Assembly (NCBI GenBank): GCA_963920705.1
Contig: OY987230.1
Coordinates: 10,627,320 to 10,691,319, forward strand
From: Odiellus spinosus
Taxonomy: Eukaryota > Arthropoda > Arachnida > Opiliones > Phalangiidae
Reading direction: 5' to 3'
Length of the DNA stretch: 64,000 nt
The notes beneath the pieces were generated by a model. That model made no database searches, was not told the DNA's origin, and saw nothing but the letters and a program-made list of their open reading frames with translations. The position numbers and the translations under genes were made by a program. Below are positions 35,767 through 46,021 of the stretch, in pieces. The first letter of the stretch is position 1. The number at the start of each line of letters is the position of its first letter.

Positions 35767-38700
35767 GGGGAAAGGAGAAAACAGACACGGGAAACAAACA
35801 GCCAGGCGTAGATAGTTTTAATTTAAATATTGGTCAAGACTTTCTTAAGATATTTTTAGGTAGTATTCCGTGTCTGGCCCTAGTAGATTCTGGCTCCACA
35901 CACACAATAATTAATAGTAATTTTAAACCCTTAATTGAGAACATAGGCTATAAAACCAATAACCAAAGTTCAGCTTTAAAACAACCAGATGGAACCCTAA
36001 TAGGTATTAAAGGGGTAGTAACACTACCATTTTGCTTACCAAGGAAAAGTTTAGAATTTGAAGCCGCTTACGCAGCCAACATAGGTTATGACTGTATTTT
36101 GGGACGCGACATATTAGGAGCAACAGGAATGATTGTAAATTATGGAAAGGGAAATTTTAAATGGTCTGACAACGAAATTGATGTTCTAAGTTTCAATAAG
36201 GTTAATGATGTAGGAAAAATTTATGCCCTTTCCCAAGCTTCATTAGGAATAAGTAGACCCCACCAAACTACAATAGATTACGACGGTATTGCGGAAGCCC
36301 TAGCTAGAACTATACTAGAACCGAGTGAAAAACAGGTTTTAGAAAATTTAGTGACTAACTACGAGTCAATTTTTTCGAAACAGCCGGGAAAGACTACCCG
36401 ACTCGAACATTACATAGACGTAGAGAACCATCACCCAATAGCTAGCGCCCCGTACAGATATTCGCCCGCCAAGCGAGCGCAAGTAGATGCTCTTATTCAA
36501 GATATGCTAGATCAGGGAGTAATCGAGCCTTCAGAAGGACCATGGTCGTCACCGATTATTGTAGTTTCGAAAAAGGATGGAGGATCAAGGTTATGCGTAG
36601 ATTACCGAAAAATTAATCAGGTGACAAGAAGAGACGTTTACCCCCTACCTAGAATAAACGATATTTTAGAAAGTATACAAAAACCAAAGTATATTACGAC
36701 ACTAGACATGACGAGCGGATATTATCAGATACCCTTACACGAGGCCCATAGGGACATAGCTGCTTTAATTACTCACAGAGGGTTATTTAGGCCTACAGTT
36801 CTCATGTTTGGACTTTCAAATGCACCCAGTTCCTTTCAAAGGATGGTAAATAATTTGTTCGGAGATCTCTCAGGTAGCGGCGTATGCGCCTACCTAGACG
36901 ATCTAATTATAGCTTCGGGAGATTTTGAAACACACATGAAAACTTTGGCAGAAGTATTCAATAGATTAGCCCTAGCGGGATTAACTATCAAGGCATCGAA
37001 GACCAATTTCTGTCAGAAAGAGTGTAGAATTTTGGGCCATATAGTAAATAATTTAGGCATAAAAGTCGACCCAGAAAAGACATTTGCTATGAGTAATTAT
37101 CCTACACCCAAAAATATCAAACAATTAAGAAGATTCCTAGGGATGGCCAGTTATTATAGGCGTTTTATCGAGAATTTTTCAAAAATAGCTGACCCCCTAA
37201 ACCTTTTATTACACAAAGAAACCGAGTTTAAATGGCAAGAAGCCCAAGAGTTAGCATTTAACAAGTTAAAAACCTGTTTATCTACGGCACCTATTTTAAG
37301 TGCCCCGGATTACGAGCACCCGTTTATAATACACACAGACGCTTCAAATACAGGGTTAGGGGCTTGCCTTAGTCAACGTATAAACAATAAAAGACACGTG
37401 GTACAATTCGCCAGTTGCTCATTGAGCGCTGCAGAACGAAATTATTCCACGACAGAGAGGGAATGCCTTGGCGTAAAGTGGGCAATTGAAAAGTTTAGGC
37501 CCTACATAGAAGGCACTAAGTTCGAAGTTTACACAGACCACTCCGCCATTAAATGGTTACACCGTGCCCCAGACCCAACCGGAAAGTTTGCGCGATGGAA
37601 TAGTGCGTTACAAGCTTTCGATTTTACTATTAATCACATTCCTGGGAAAAATAATGTTACAGCCGACGCTTTAAGCCGACTAAATGAAGATGACCCCCCG
37701 ATAGGCCATACGTCCGCGTTACAAAAAGCGGAAACGTGTGTAGTTCGCTTTGATCGGGAAGAGTTAGTTAAAGCCCAAAGGGCAGATGAAAAGCTAGGAG
37801 CGCTCATCGCTTATTTAGAAGAGAGCAAACTACCTCCCGAGAAAGAAACTCAGGAATGGGTGGAGAAAGAGGCGCCACTAAGCGATATTAGAGATTCAGT
37901 GTTATACAAAGATACAGGGAAATTTAAGAATGGGTGGGATAGTTTCAAAATTTGGGTACCCTCTGTTTTGAGAGCTAGGATATTGCATCTGAGCCATGAC
38001 ATACCCACCGCAGGTCATTTTGGAATCAAAAAGACGTTAAATCGAGTTAAAAGCCAATTCACCTGGTCAGGTTTAACTTTAGATGTAATTAATTACGTAC
38101 GATCCTGTGACAAGTGTCAGGAGCAAAAAGTACCTAATTTAAAACCTGCCGGCAAGATGAAGCCAAGCGAAGTACGCGAGCCGTGGGATGTCATCTCGAT
38201 TGATCTTAAAGGACCGCTCCCACGTTCGAAAAAGGGATTTAAATTTATTCTCGTAGTAACTTGCTATTTAACCAAATGGGTAGAGATATTCCCATTAAGA
38301 AAAGCTACCACCATGCCCATTGTTCACCACTTAGTTAACGACGTGTTTACACGTTTTGGTTTACCCTCATGCGTAGTTAGTAACAATGGTTCACAATTTG
38401 TTTCTAAAGTTTTCAAAGCAGTTTTCGAACAATTACACGTTAAGCAAAGGTACACATCACTGTACTCTCCACAGAGTAACGGGTTGGTCGAACGATATAA
38501 CCGTACCATAGGCACACTTATCGCAACCTACATAGAAAACAATGAACAAAGGGATTGGGATAAATATCTACAGCAGTTCGCTATGGCATTACGAACGTCG
38601 CCCCAAGAAACCACAGGCGCGACCCCAGCATCCCTTATGTTTGGTCGGGAATTAAGAACGGCAACGAGCTTAATAGATAAGAAAGACCCCGACCTTTATT

Positions 38701-39374
38701 TAGACCCAAAAGTAGAAGAACTTTATGGTTTAGGAGTAGTTTCGAAGGTCGCAAAGGCCCTAGAACTAGCTCGGGAAAAAGTTAAAACTGCCCAGAAGAG
38801 GCAGAAAGATTATTACGACCAGCATCATAGAGACATGGAATTTAAAGAAGGTGAATATGAACTGCGTAAAACCCATTTCCAATCTAGTGCAGTCGACAAT
38901 TTCAACGCGAAACTGGCTCAAAAGTTTGACGGTCCGTACCGAATCGTCCAAAAACTTTCGCCACTCACATACAGGTTAGCGACCCTTAAAGGAAGGCCTT
39001 TAAAGGGCACATATAAGGTATCCAACTTAAAGCCTTTTGTCGAGCGCAAAGAAGAGTTAACCCTCCTAGAGGACGATGTAGATTCAGTTAGTATTAAGGT
39101 GGGAGATGAAGACTCCCCAAAGTTATCAGGTCCCAAGGTGGAACCGAAAGACCCAGTTCAGGGTAATAAGTTATCAGATCCCAAGGTGGAACCGAAAGAC
39201 CCAGTTAAGGGTAATACAAGTTCAGGTCCCAAGGTGGAATCGAAAGACCCAGTTAAGGGTAATAAAAGTTCAGGTCCCAAGGTGGCACCGAGAGACCCTA
39301 GCACGGGTAATAAGTTTACAGGTCGCAACTTACGACCGAGAGACCCAGTTACGGGTAAAGTTATACGCAAATAA
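35640..39374 (+). CDS. pol: Pol polyprotein (PR-RT-RNase H-IN), Asn in integrase DDE
   Basis: The frame opens right after a TAA at 35637 and has no ATG near its start, so it is read by -1 frameshift from gag. Numbering from 35640: aspartic protease with DSGS at 83-86 and ILGRD at 153-157; reverse transcriptase with D356 (LDMTSGYYQ) and YLDD at 418-421; RNase H with D567 (HTDAS), E608, D633 and D676; integrase with an HHCC zinc site (H786, H793, C823, C826), then D855, N915 and E951; a GPY/F-type module around 1098-1100. The middle integrase residue is normally Asp in a DNG/DRG motif; here the codon at 38382-38384 is AAC. The C-terminus is five 16-residue repeats and has no chromodomain. Frame and all other motifs are intact. 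Confidence 0.96.
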   Translation: MSGKGTQSPMVQEPQSRKKANDGKRASGRSERGCETVRTAAIRGKEKTDTGNKQPGVDSFNLNIGQDFLKIFLGSIPCLALVDSGSTHTIINSNFKPLIENIGYKTNNQSSALKQPDGTLIGIKGVVTLPFCLPRKSLEFEAAYAANIGYDCILGRDILGATGMIVNYGKGNFKWSDNEIDVLSFNKVNDVGKIYALSQASLGISRPHQTTIDYDGIAEALARTILEPSEKQVLENLVTNYESIFSKQPGKTTRLEHYIDVENHHPIASAPYRYSPAKRAQVDALIQDMLDQGVIEPSEGPWSSPIIVVSKKDGGSRLCVDYRKINQVTRRDVYPLPRINDILESIQKPKYITTLDMTSGYYQIPLHEAHRDIAALITHRGLFRPTVLMFGLSNAPSSFQRMVNNLFGDLSGSGVCAYLDDLIIASGDFETHMKTLAEVFNRLALAGLTIKASKTNFCQKECRILGHIVNNLGIKVDPEKTFAMSNYPTPKNIKQLRRFLGMASYYRRFIENFSKIADPLNLLLHKETEFKWQEAQELAFNKLKTCLSTAPILSAPDYEHPFIIHTDASNTGLGACLSQRINNKRHVVQFASCSLSAAERNYSTTERECLGVKWAIEKFRPYIEGTKFEVYTDHSAIKWLHRAPDPTGKFARWNSALQAFDFTINHIPGKNNVTADALSRLNEDDPPIGHTSALQKAETCVVRFDREELVKAQRADEKLGALIAYLEESKLPPEKETQEWVEKEAPLSDIRDSVLYKDTGKFKNGWDSFKIWVPSVLRARILHLSHDIPTAGHFGIKKTLNRVKSQFTWSGLTLDVINYVRSCDKCQEQKVPNLKPAGKMKPSEVREPWDVISIDLKGPLPRSKKGFKFILVVTCYLTKWVEIFPLRKATTMPIVHHLVNDVFTRFGLPSCVVSNNGSQFVSKVFKAVFEQLHVKQRYTSLYSPQSNGLVERYNRTIGTLIATYIENNEQRDWDKYLQQFAMALRTSPQETTGATPASLMFGRELRTATSLIDKKDPDLYLDPKVEELYGLGVVSKVAKALELAREKVKTAQKRQKDYYDQHHRDMEFKEGEYELRKTHFQSSAVDNFNAKLAQKFDGPYRIVQKLSPLTYRLATLKGRPLKGTYKVSNLKPFVERKEELTLLEDDVDSVSIKVGDEDSPKLSGPKVEPKDPVQGNKLSDPKVEPKDPVKGNTSSGPKVESKDPVKGNKSSGPKVAPRDPSTGNKFTGRNLRPRDPVTGKVIRK
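35706..35761 (+). promoter_or_regulatory. -1 ribosomal frameshift site with stem-loop
   Basis: The heptamer GGGAAAC (35706-35712) sits in the gag frame as G GGA AAC, the X XXY YYZ form, and pol is in the -1 frame. After a 6-nt spacer a perfect 7-bp stem forms: GCGGACG (35719-35725) with CGTCCGC (35747-35753). In the loop GCTGC (35737-35741) can pair with GCAGC (35757-35761) just 3' of the stem. That would make a pseudoknot, although the 3-nt link is short for crossing a 7-bp stem. CTCC/GGGG pairing inside the loop is an alternative. The frameshift would fuse about 543 Gag residues to the Pol frame. Confidence 0.85.
39120..39359 (+). repeat. 48-bp tandem repeat encoding the Pol C-terminus
   Basis: Five 48-bp units, each coding 16 residues on the pattern KxSGPKVEPKDPVxGN. 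The first three are closest to each other; the last (KFTGRNLRPRDPVTGK) is most diverged. The tail is charged and proline-rich and lies past the GPY/F module, where some Ty3/Gypsy elements carry a chromodomain. Its role is unknown. Confidence 0.9.
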
Positions 39375-39377
39375 GCT

Positions 39378-39460
39378 CAAGTTTAAGTTTCAAGTTTAAG
39401 ATAATAAGTTCAAGTTTAAGATAATAAGTTCAAGTTTAAGATAATAAGTTTCAAGTTTTT
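39378..39460 (+). repeat. 20-bp tandem repeat after pol
   Basis: Three to four units of TTCAAGTTTAAGATAATAAG follow the pol stop codon. Confidence 0.85.
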
Positions 39461-39675
39461 TTTTTCTAGTTAAGTTTTATCAAGTTATTATTTAAAGTCT
39501 TAGGCCTAAGCATCATTTTCGATTTAAGTTATATTTGTTTTCATAGTTGTATTGCGCATCACTGTATTTATTGATCAATCGTACGATGTATATAGTTTTT
39601 TTTTTTTTTAGATTAATGGTTAAATATTAACCACCCTAGTTTCACTTGGTCTCACGGGACTTTCGACTTAAAGTT

Positions 39676-39683
39676 GGGGAGAA
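39676..39683 (+). other. Polypurine tract
   Basis: GGGGAGAA lies directly against the first base of the 3' LTR, the position at which plus-strand DNA synthesis is primed in LTR retroelements. Confidence 0.8.
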
Positions 39684-41196
39684 TGTAGCGATATTTTGGG
39701 ATTATTAGTTTAAAGCGATAGGATAGGTGAGACTTTCCCTTGAATATTATATTGGATGGAGCTTTCTCTTGAGTTGTACACCTGGTGTTTGAGGGGTCCC
39801 GGGGTGAAGCGAGCGCTGGCCGCACGTAGAAAGCCTGGACCCTATCAACCTCTATGATGGCATTCTCTATTTAGGGAAAAGGGGGTTTGGAATTCAGGTG
39901 GCCACCTGATTCTCCGAATTCCCTAACGCTAAGATTTCAAAAATAACTCTGCCCTATCCCTCAAGATAGTTTTCAAAATTCGCAACCATGAACCGAAGGT
40001 TACCAATACTGGTTTTTAGAAATTTTAGTTTAGGTTATTGTGTTTACTTTTATTGTATTTTAGTTTATTTTATTGTGTACCACTTTTATTGTTGGGGAAA
40101 TATGTTTGCTATGTATATATATGAATACGGTGACCACCTGAAGTGTGGAATTGGTGCATTTTTAAAAACAACTTCGACCACGAGTTAAACACGTGTAGTA
40201 CGCGTGGAGGACCTGAAGAGTGATTGGTGGAAAAAGAGATGACGTCAATGAGTGACCACGCTTACGAAAATGAAATGAAATAGAAAAAAAAGGAGAGATG
40301 TGGTAGAGATACAGAAGTTAAGTTTTACGAAGGAGCGCAAGAGGAATGTCACGAAGGAGAGAAGGAGCAGGAGCTCGGACAAGAAGCGGAGAAGCACGAT
40401 GACGAGCACGATGACCAGCGGACGTACCCTAGCTTAAGATGGGCCCGCTCTAGCTGAATAAGAAGTTAAGATGTATCGTAGAAGCTGAAGAAGTTAGGAC
40501 TGGCCGACGGTGCCTTTCAGAAGATCACGGAACCAAGCCAAGCACTCAACCACGCGCTCAACCACGCGCTCAACCACACGCTCAACCACACGCTCAACCA
40601 CGCGCTCAACCACGCGAAATCGTCGATAACGTATCGAAAGTTAGAAATTAAGTTGTTCGCGTTCAACCTCGCGAAAACCGTTTGCAAACCTCGCGCAACC
40701 ACTCGTGCACGAGAAAAGAAGCTACAACCAGGACAACAGGTCACCAGGACAAAATCATAAGTTGAATTTAAATTTATAACTTTTAATATTTTGGAGGGGA
40801 TAAAAACTTAAGGGTATTATTTTGGAGGGGATTTAACTGTTAATCAAGTGTATTTCATGTTATTAGTTAAGTGTATGTTTAGCGGACCGTTTGTTTAATT
40901 AAGTGTATTTCATGTTGTTAGTTTTAGTGTACAATTAGTATTAGTTTAAGTTGAACTTACATTGATTAAAAATAAGTTAAACCACTGGAAACCTTCCGTC
41001 CCATGATTTAGAAAGCTGATAAGCCTATCCCAAGTTTAGTTAAAGGAAAAGTGAACCGCTCCCTCCTAATAGTGAAAGGGCCAGCGGATGAACCCGAAGT
41101 CAAGAGCAGAGTTATAGTTTTTAATTTGTAGCGTTGGTAATTAGAATTTAAAGGAGAAAGTTATTAGATTAAATAAAAACCCATTCTTACGTTACA
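39684..41196 (+). repeat. 3' LTR (1513 bp)
   Basis: Same length and ends as the 5' LTR, offset by 7533 bp. The one difference I found is G at 40814 against A at 33281. It carries the same 12-bp minisatellite (40545-40616), the small ORF (39988-40188) and AATAAA (41172-41177). Confidence 0.97.
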
Positions 41197-41351
41197 AGAC
41201 CGATACGCGATTTATTTCGCGCCGATTGAATTAATTTATATAATTTAGTTTCTATTTTTCAAGTCTAATTAAATGTTGTGTTGTGAGAGATATGAGAAGT
41301 TTAAAACTGTTCCTAGAAAAGATCATTTCGTATGAATTTGTTTAATAATCG

Positions 41352-41354
<3 letters not shown>

Positions 41355-41389
<35 letters not shown>
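41355..41389. repeat. Poly(T) tract (35 bases)
   Basis: Uninterrupted T run directly left of a family B element. Confidence 0.95.
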
Positions 41390-41395
<6 letters not shown>

Positions 41396-41844
41396 TGTGA
41401 GGCTCTACGGATTTTTCATGGATTTCAAAGGATCGTTAACAAACGATTCAAAGTAAATATATACATATGTCATAGAGAAAGTTACAGCAACAGTAAAAAA
41501 TACATTTTATAATATTTTCGAAATTTTTTAAATAAACATTCCCCGCAATATACTACGTCATCACTTTGGACGCCTAGCTATTGTAGAGCCTACAGTTGAG
41601 TCTCGCGCGTTCAGTCATAAGATGGCTTTCGCGCGGTCTTTTTCGTAAAAGTACTTGATACAGAAAGTTATAACTTTCGTATGAAAGCTATCGTTAATTA
41701 CATTTCAGAAAAATATATATTTTTGGCCTTTTAGTTTTGTGGTTTTTTTGAAAACGAATCAATCTAGAGACTTTTTAGTAGTATGAAGAAAGTAAAATAT
41801 AATCCATGGCCCTTTACAATTAAATGGTGACAGCTTCACTTTAC
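41396..41844. mobile_element. Family B element
   Basis: Left end TTTATGTGAGGCTCTACGG, right end GTGACAGCTTCACTTTAC: inverted, diverged family B termini. The core (about 41540-41710) has TACTACGTCATCACTTTGG, TATTGTAGAGCCTAC, TCTCGCGCG, GCGCGGTCTTTTTCGTAAAA and a CGTTAATTAC segment, closely matching 25450-25640. Confidence 0.65.
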
Positions 41845-42544
41845 ATTTTAAAATAAATCAATCAGAAACTACAGTTATTTTTAACTGCATTCGTAAAAAG
41901 TTCAAATTTTGATTCGTTCGCGTTTCACTCGCTCTTGAAATTACTGTCTGATGCGTAGTTAAACCTGGTGCCTCCTAAGGATTTCGATAAAACTTAACGT
42001 TCCGTGCAAAAACATTCAAGTAGGCAGCGAATTCTCCAAGGCATCGCGCTGGTAGAAGGGTGTCTGGGGGAAGATTTCAGGAAGTACTTGAGATATATGG
42101 TCTCTCCCTGCGTAATACACTTCCCTTTTCCTTCCCTTATGGGATAATTAAGACTGCTTAATTTCAAAGTCTCGAATAATTCCGTGAAGGCCCTTGACTT
42201 GACGCTTCAAGAATTCTTTCGACCATGTCATTTCTTTATACCACCTCAAAAGGGTTAATTTATAACTTGAGCACAAAAAACATATCATACATTTCTACTC
42301 GTAATATGCTTTAGACAAAGTTAAAGAGAGAATGCAACCCTTAAAAACATATTTTAAAATATAAAACCAATCATTTTTAACTACTCTGAAAGTAGGCTTA
42401 ACTAGGATTCATATATAATTCGAACTGTGTTCGTTATAAACAAGTCTAGTCTTTGGCGAATCACGCTGGAGAAACCTGCGCCTTCAGAAAGTAAAAATGT
42501 TTGGAACAAGGCCGAACCAAAAATAATTTAAAGAACAATAAGTC
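41845..42544. other. Non-coding stretch
   Basis: A short family A-like end (TTAAAGAGAGAATGCAACC) is at 42321. No gene is supported. Confidence 0.4.
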
Positions 42545-42850
42545 TAGGACTAGATCGATCCTAGACTATACCTTCTTAGCCAGCCAATAACAATCCATTT
42601 CAATGAGGTAATCGTTCCCCGCGAATATATTTCCGAGTCTGATTGTCTGAAAGCTCACGGTCTATCATAGGCATAGCGAGGAAGAACTTTATCTCTTCTC
42701 TCCGCGCCCATGATTTATTTTGTTGTGGCTCTGCATACTAGGTCTACTACATTTTCCTAGGGAAGGGAGATGGAACGAATTTTTACGACGCGTTTTTAAC
42801 CCTCACAGAGGTCGTTCCTCCTCGGGGTCAGAAATGAACCCAAGAAATTG
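42545..42850. repeat. Family E repeat, copy 1
   Basis: About 300 bp similar in order and sequence to 54475-54775. Shared blocks: AGCCAGCCAATA-like start, TTTC-ATGAGGTAATC-TT-CCCCG, CGAGTCTGA, CTATC-TCTTCTCTC-CGCCC, TTTTACGA-(A/G)C, and CCCTCACAG-GG-C-TTCCT-CTCGG. No inverted termini were found and neither copy has a long open frame, so the type of element is unknown. Confidence 0.6.
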
Positions 42851-43401
42851 TCCGATAATTTTCCTAATGTCATAACTTTTCGTTTACGAGTTAAGAAAAG
42901 TAATTTTTGTGGATGAAAATCTGATAATGTCTGATCATTTTTACAGTCAGAAAATATTCTTATTTCCATCCTTTCTTCTTCCTCGATAGCCCTAGGTCCT
43001 AAAATGTTTTGTTCTTTTATTTATGAGAGTCAGATCCCACTACTTTTCGACTAAGTTAAAAATAGAAAATCAACTGCCGAACTGCATTCTCCCTTTAGGG
43101 ATGGTTTTTACATCTGTAATTTCGGCTCATTAAAGGAATTCTCTTGTAATTCTAGTAATTATAATTTTTTTGGGTTTTATTCCATAAAATTCGAAGAAAG
43201 AACTAGGATTTTTTTTAGATTCAAATCAAGATTCTCTAATTATTTTGGCTTAATTTCAAAATTTTCGCAACTTTTTCTCTTGAAATAAAATCTAAGAAAT
43301 AAGAAACTAAATCGTCTGTAGAAGGAAGTTATTTTTAAAGTTCATCTTAATAATATAGTGCAAGAAATAGGTTTACGTAACTTTACGTAAGTTGGAAGAA
43401 G

Positions 43402-43436
<35 letters not shown>
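43402..43436. repeat. Poly(A) tract (about 35 bases)
   Basis: Uninterrupted A run. Confidence 0.95.
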
Positions 43437-43438
<2 letters not shown>

Positions 43439-43779
43439 ATAGCTGAAATGAAATTATTTCGGTTTTCCAAAATTGTGTGAACTCATCATTCCTATTTTAA
43501 AATAATGCCGACGTGGGCGCGAATTTAGGTTGGTTTCACACAGAACGGATGAAAACAAACCAAATCTGATTTATTGACCATGAATGAGCTGTTTTAACCC
43601 CAATCATTTACTCCCATTTATTCAACTGGTGTCATGCAGAAGTAGTAATTAAAATGGTTCAAGTTTTAATAATAATCGAAATTATGTGGCATATACTCAT
43701 ATACATTAATTTAGTTCATTTCTTTACGAAATTACCTTTTGGTAGCGACCAGAGGTGTTCGAAGTGTTGTTTCCTTCAC

Positions 43780-43945
43780 TTAAAGGGAGAATGCAACCTA
43801 ACATAAAGTGGTTTTGTTTTTCTATCGATTCCATATTTGTTCAAATAGGCCTAATCCACCTGTAAAAAAATTACGAACCAATATTAAACTAGAAATAAAT
43901 TTAAAACTAACCCGGAAAATGGGCTTAGCGGAATTAATGGATATC
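43780..43945. mobile_element. Family A MITE, left half
   Basis: TTAAAGGGAGAATGCAACC at 43780 and then the left arm of the family: TATCGATTCC, AAATAGGCCTAATCCACC, CTAGAAATAAATTTAAA, CCCGGAAAAT and GGCTTAGC-GG, parallel to 61129-61275. The right arm is missing or diverged. Confidence 0.65.
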
Positions 43946-44226
43946 CCGAATTTCTTCGCATTGATAGGTCAGCAACCAATGAGCAAACGGTTGTCGTTAA
44001 GGCGAGATCTTCATGAGAATTACAATAACATTCGATTAGTCTCTGACCCATCAATGCTAAGATATACTAGTATGCAGCGTAAGTGTATTGTTAGAAAAGT
44101 AGAAAACCATTCGGGTAATGCCATTCAAATTATTCCCAATGCAATGTTTTCGTTCTGCATCTACGCGCTCTAGATCACTATGTAAAAGGGATTAGTCAAT
44201 CCTGTCAAAAAATCGGTACAAGTCTT

Positions 44227-44590
44227 TTAAAGTGAAACTCCGAGCCAAAAATGTAACCGATTTTGAATGTATTTTAAAATCTTCACAAAATTATTAGTGT
44301 TTAAGTTAATTTCTGAAGTTAGCACCTGGGTGAGGTTTGCATTTCAGCGTAGGGTAAATTCTGGCTAATGTTATTCCAGTTTTGAACAGCGTTATTTTAA
44401 AAACGTGGGCCATATGGTCAGAATATATTGGACAAGACGTACTATTGAAGGCGGGAGCCATTGGGTTCATTTTATAATTCACTGTAATTCAAACTTAAAC
44501 AAATTTTAGAAATTAATTACCTAAAACGGGTTGAATAATTTTGAAAATATTCTTGAATATGTTTCTTATCATGCGTTGATGGCAAAAATA
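44227..44590. mobile_element. Family C repeat, TTAA-ended
   Basis: TTAAAGTGAAACTCCGAG at the left end. The order of blocks (AAAATCTTCACAAAATTA, GAAG-CGGGAGCCATTG, ATTCAAACTTAAACAAATTTTAG, then an ATTTTGAAAATATTC segment) follows 6553-6945. Confidence 0.5.
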
Positions 44591-45688
44591 AATGAAACTA
44601 TACAGTATCATTTTTAAATCATGTTCTCCATTTAAATTAGTTTAATTTTTAACTCATATTTTCCCTTAAAGTTCTTCAAAATACGCAATAGACTCCCAAC
44701 CACTTGAACAATTCGATATTAATTTCTGTAACCTATATTTTCGTCTCTTTTAAAGAGAGGATGAGGAAGAGAATCAATAGGTCTATGATTAAACCATTTA
44801 ATTAAAAAAAGTTCTGAAAATAATTTATATTAATGCAAATTTAAATTAATATTTATTTTTCGATGCTAAATATTAGTTCGTAATCCTGGTAATGGATATA
44901 AACCTATATTATTTAAATCTATCCTACGCTAAAGGTCTATTTGAACCGAAAATGTAGAGATGAAGAATCGATCAAAACCAATTATCATTTTACCAGCCCT
45001 TTTAAAAATGAATATCAAACATAATATTTATTTAATTTATAAAAAATTTCCCCGCCTACTTGCCCTAAAAATATACAAAACTGTCATCTTAATTTCTCAA
45101 ATTTCGTCACCGTCAGTTGCAATTTATAAACCAATTTAAAAAATGTAGATTAGTTTGAAGAATAACATACAAAATTAAAAAAAAAGAAAAAACTTACCAC
45201 AAAAATAAATTAGTGTGGTCTTAATAGGCCCCAATTTATGCCCCAATTAAGAGGGGTGCCTTCTTTTAGCTTTTCAAACTTCTTATTCAGACTACAGTGA
45301 ACTAGACAACATGCTAGAGGAAAAAAAAAAAAAATGCTACCCACGCTCGATTTTACTCATATTCGATAGCCAATCTTCAAAGTAGTTAACTAAATATATT
45401 CCTATATTGTTTTAACATTGTATATAACTCCGCCATAGTATTGGTTATGATGTAATTACATTCTTATCTATTTTATTCAAAGTTGTTTGCAATGTTAACG
45501 AATGTTACGGCGGAAGGTTAAACAATGTTACACCTCGTTGGAATTAATGTAGATTGGTTAACTATATTCTTGTAAAGAAAAGAGTAAATGAAGTTTAAAA
45601 ACTACGAGAAAGGCTGAATTAGCGTCTTTGAGGTTCCTATTATTATCAACTCCCCGTTGAGGGAAACCTTAGGGTGCAAGCGATGATG

Positions 45689-45732
<44 letters not shown>

Positions 45733-46021
45733 TTAAAGAAAGTTCAATGCTACCAAGGGGTTTCCTCTGATGATAAATACGCCACTAAAGTTAGTGTCAT
45801 GTTATGACTACATTGGATAGAATGCTCAGACTGATTCGTAACAGTGTTTGATGCTGTAGTATCTTCCACCTGAGATAGACCAGACCGATGAAGTTGTCTC
45901 GGAAATCTTCAGATGTAAGACTCATCCGCTCTATATGCTTTAGGTTTTTAGTATGTTGCATCAATTAGATATATTTTTAGTATCAAGGGTCGTTGAGTCT
46001 TACATTTTTATTTTTTTCACC
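44591..46021. other. Non-coding stretch with poly(T)
   Basis: Contains a T run of about 39 bases at 45691-45729. No gene is supported. Confidence 0.45.

Larger units (their letters stand above)
32147..41200 (+). mobile_element. Complete Ty3/Gypsy-type LTR retrotransposon
   Basis: The element proper is 32151-41196, flanked by the 4-bp duplication AGAC (32147-32150 and 41197-41200). Order: LTR, primer-binding site, gag, pol (protease, reverse transcriptase, RNase H, integrase), polypurine tract, LTR. The pol order with integrase last is that of Ty3/Gypsy. There is no envelope gene between pol and the 3' LTR. Both open frames are intact, but integrase lacks one catalytic Asp. The two LTRs differ at one base in 1513 by manual comparison, so the insertion is recent. 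Confidence 0.97.

Noticed and set aside
39375..39683. Envelope-like third open frame
   Set aside because: Only about 300 bp of repeats lie between pol and the 3' LTR; there is no env gene.
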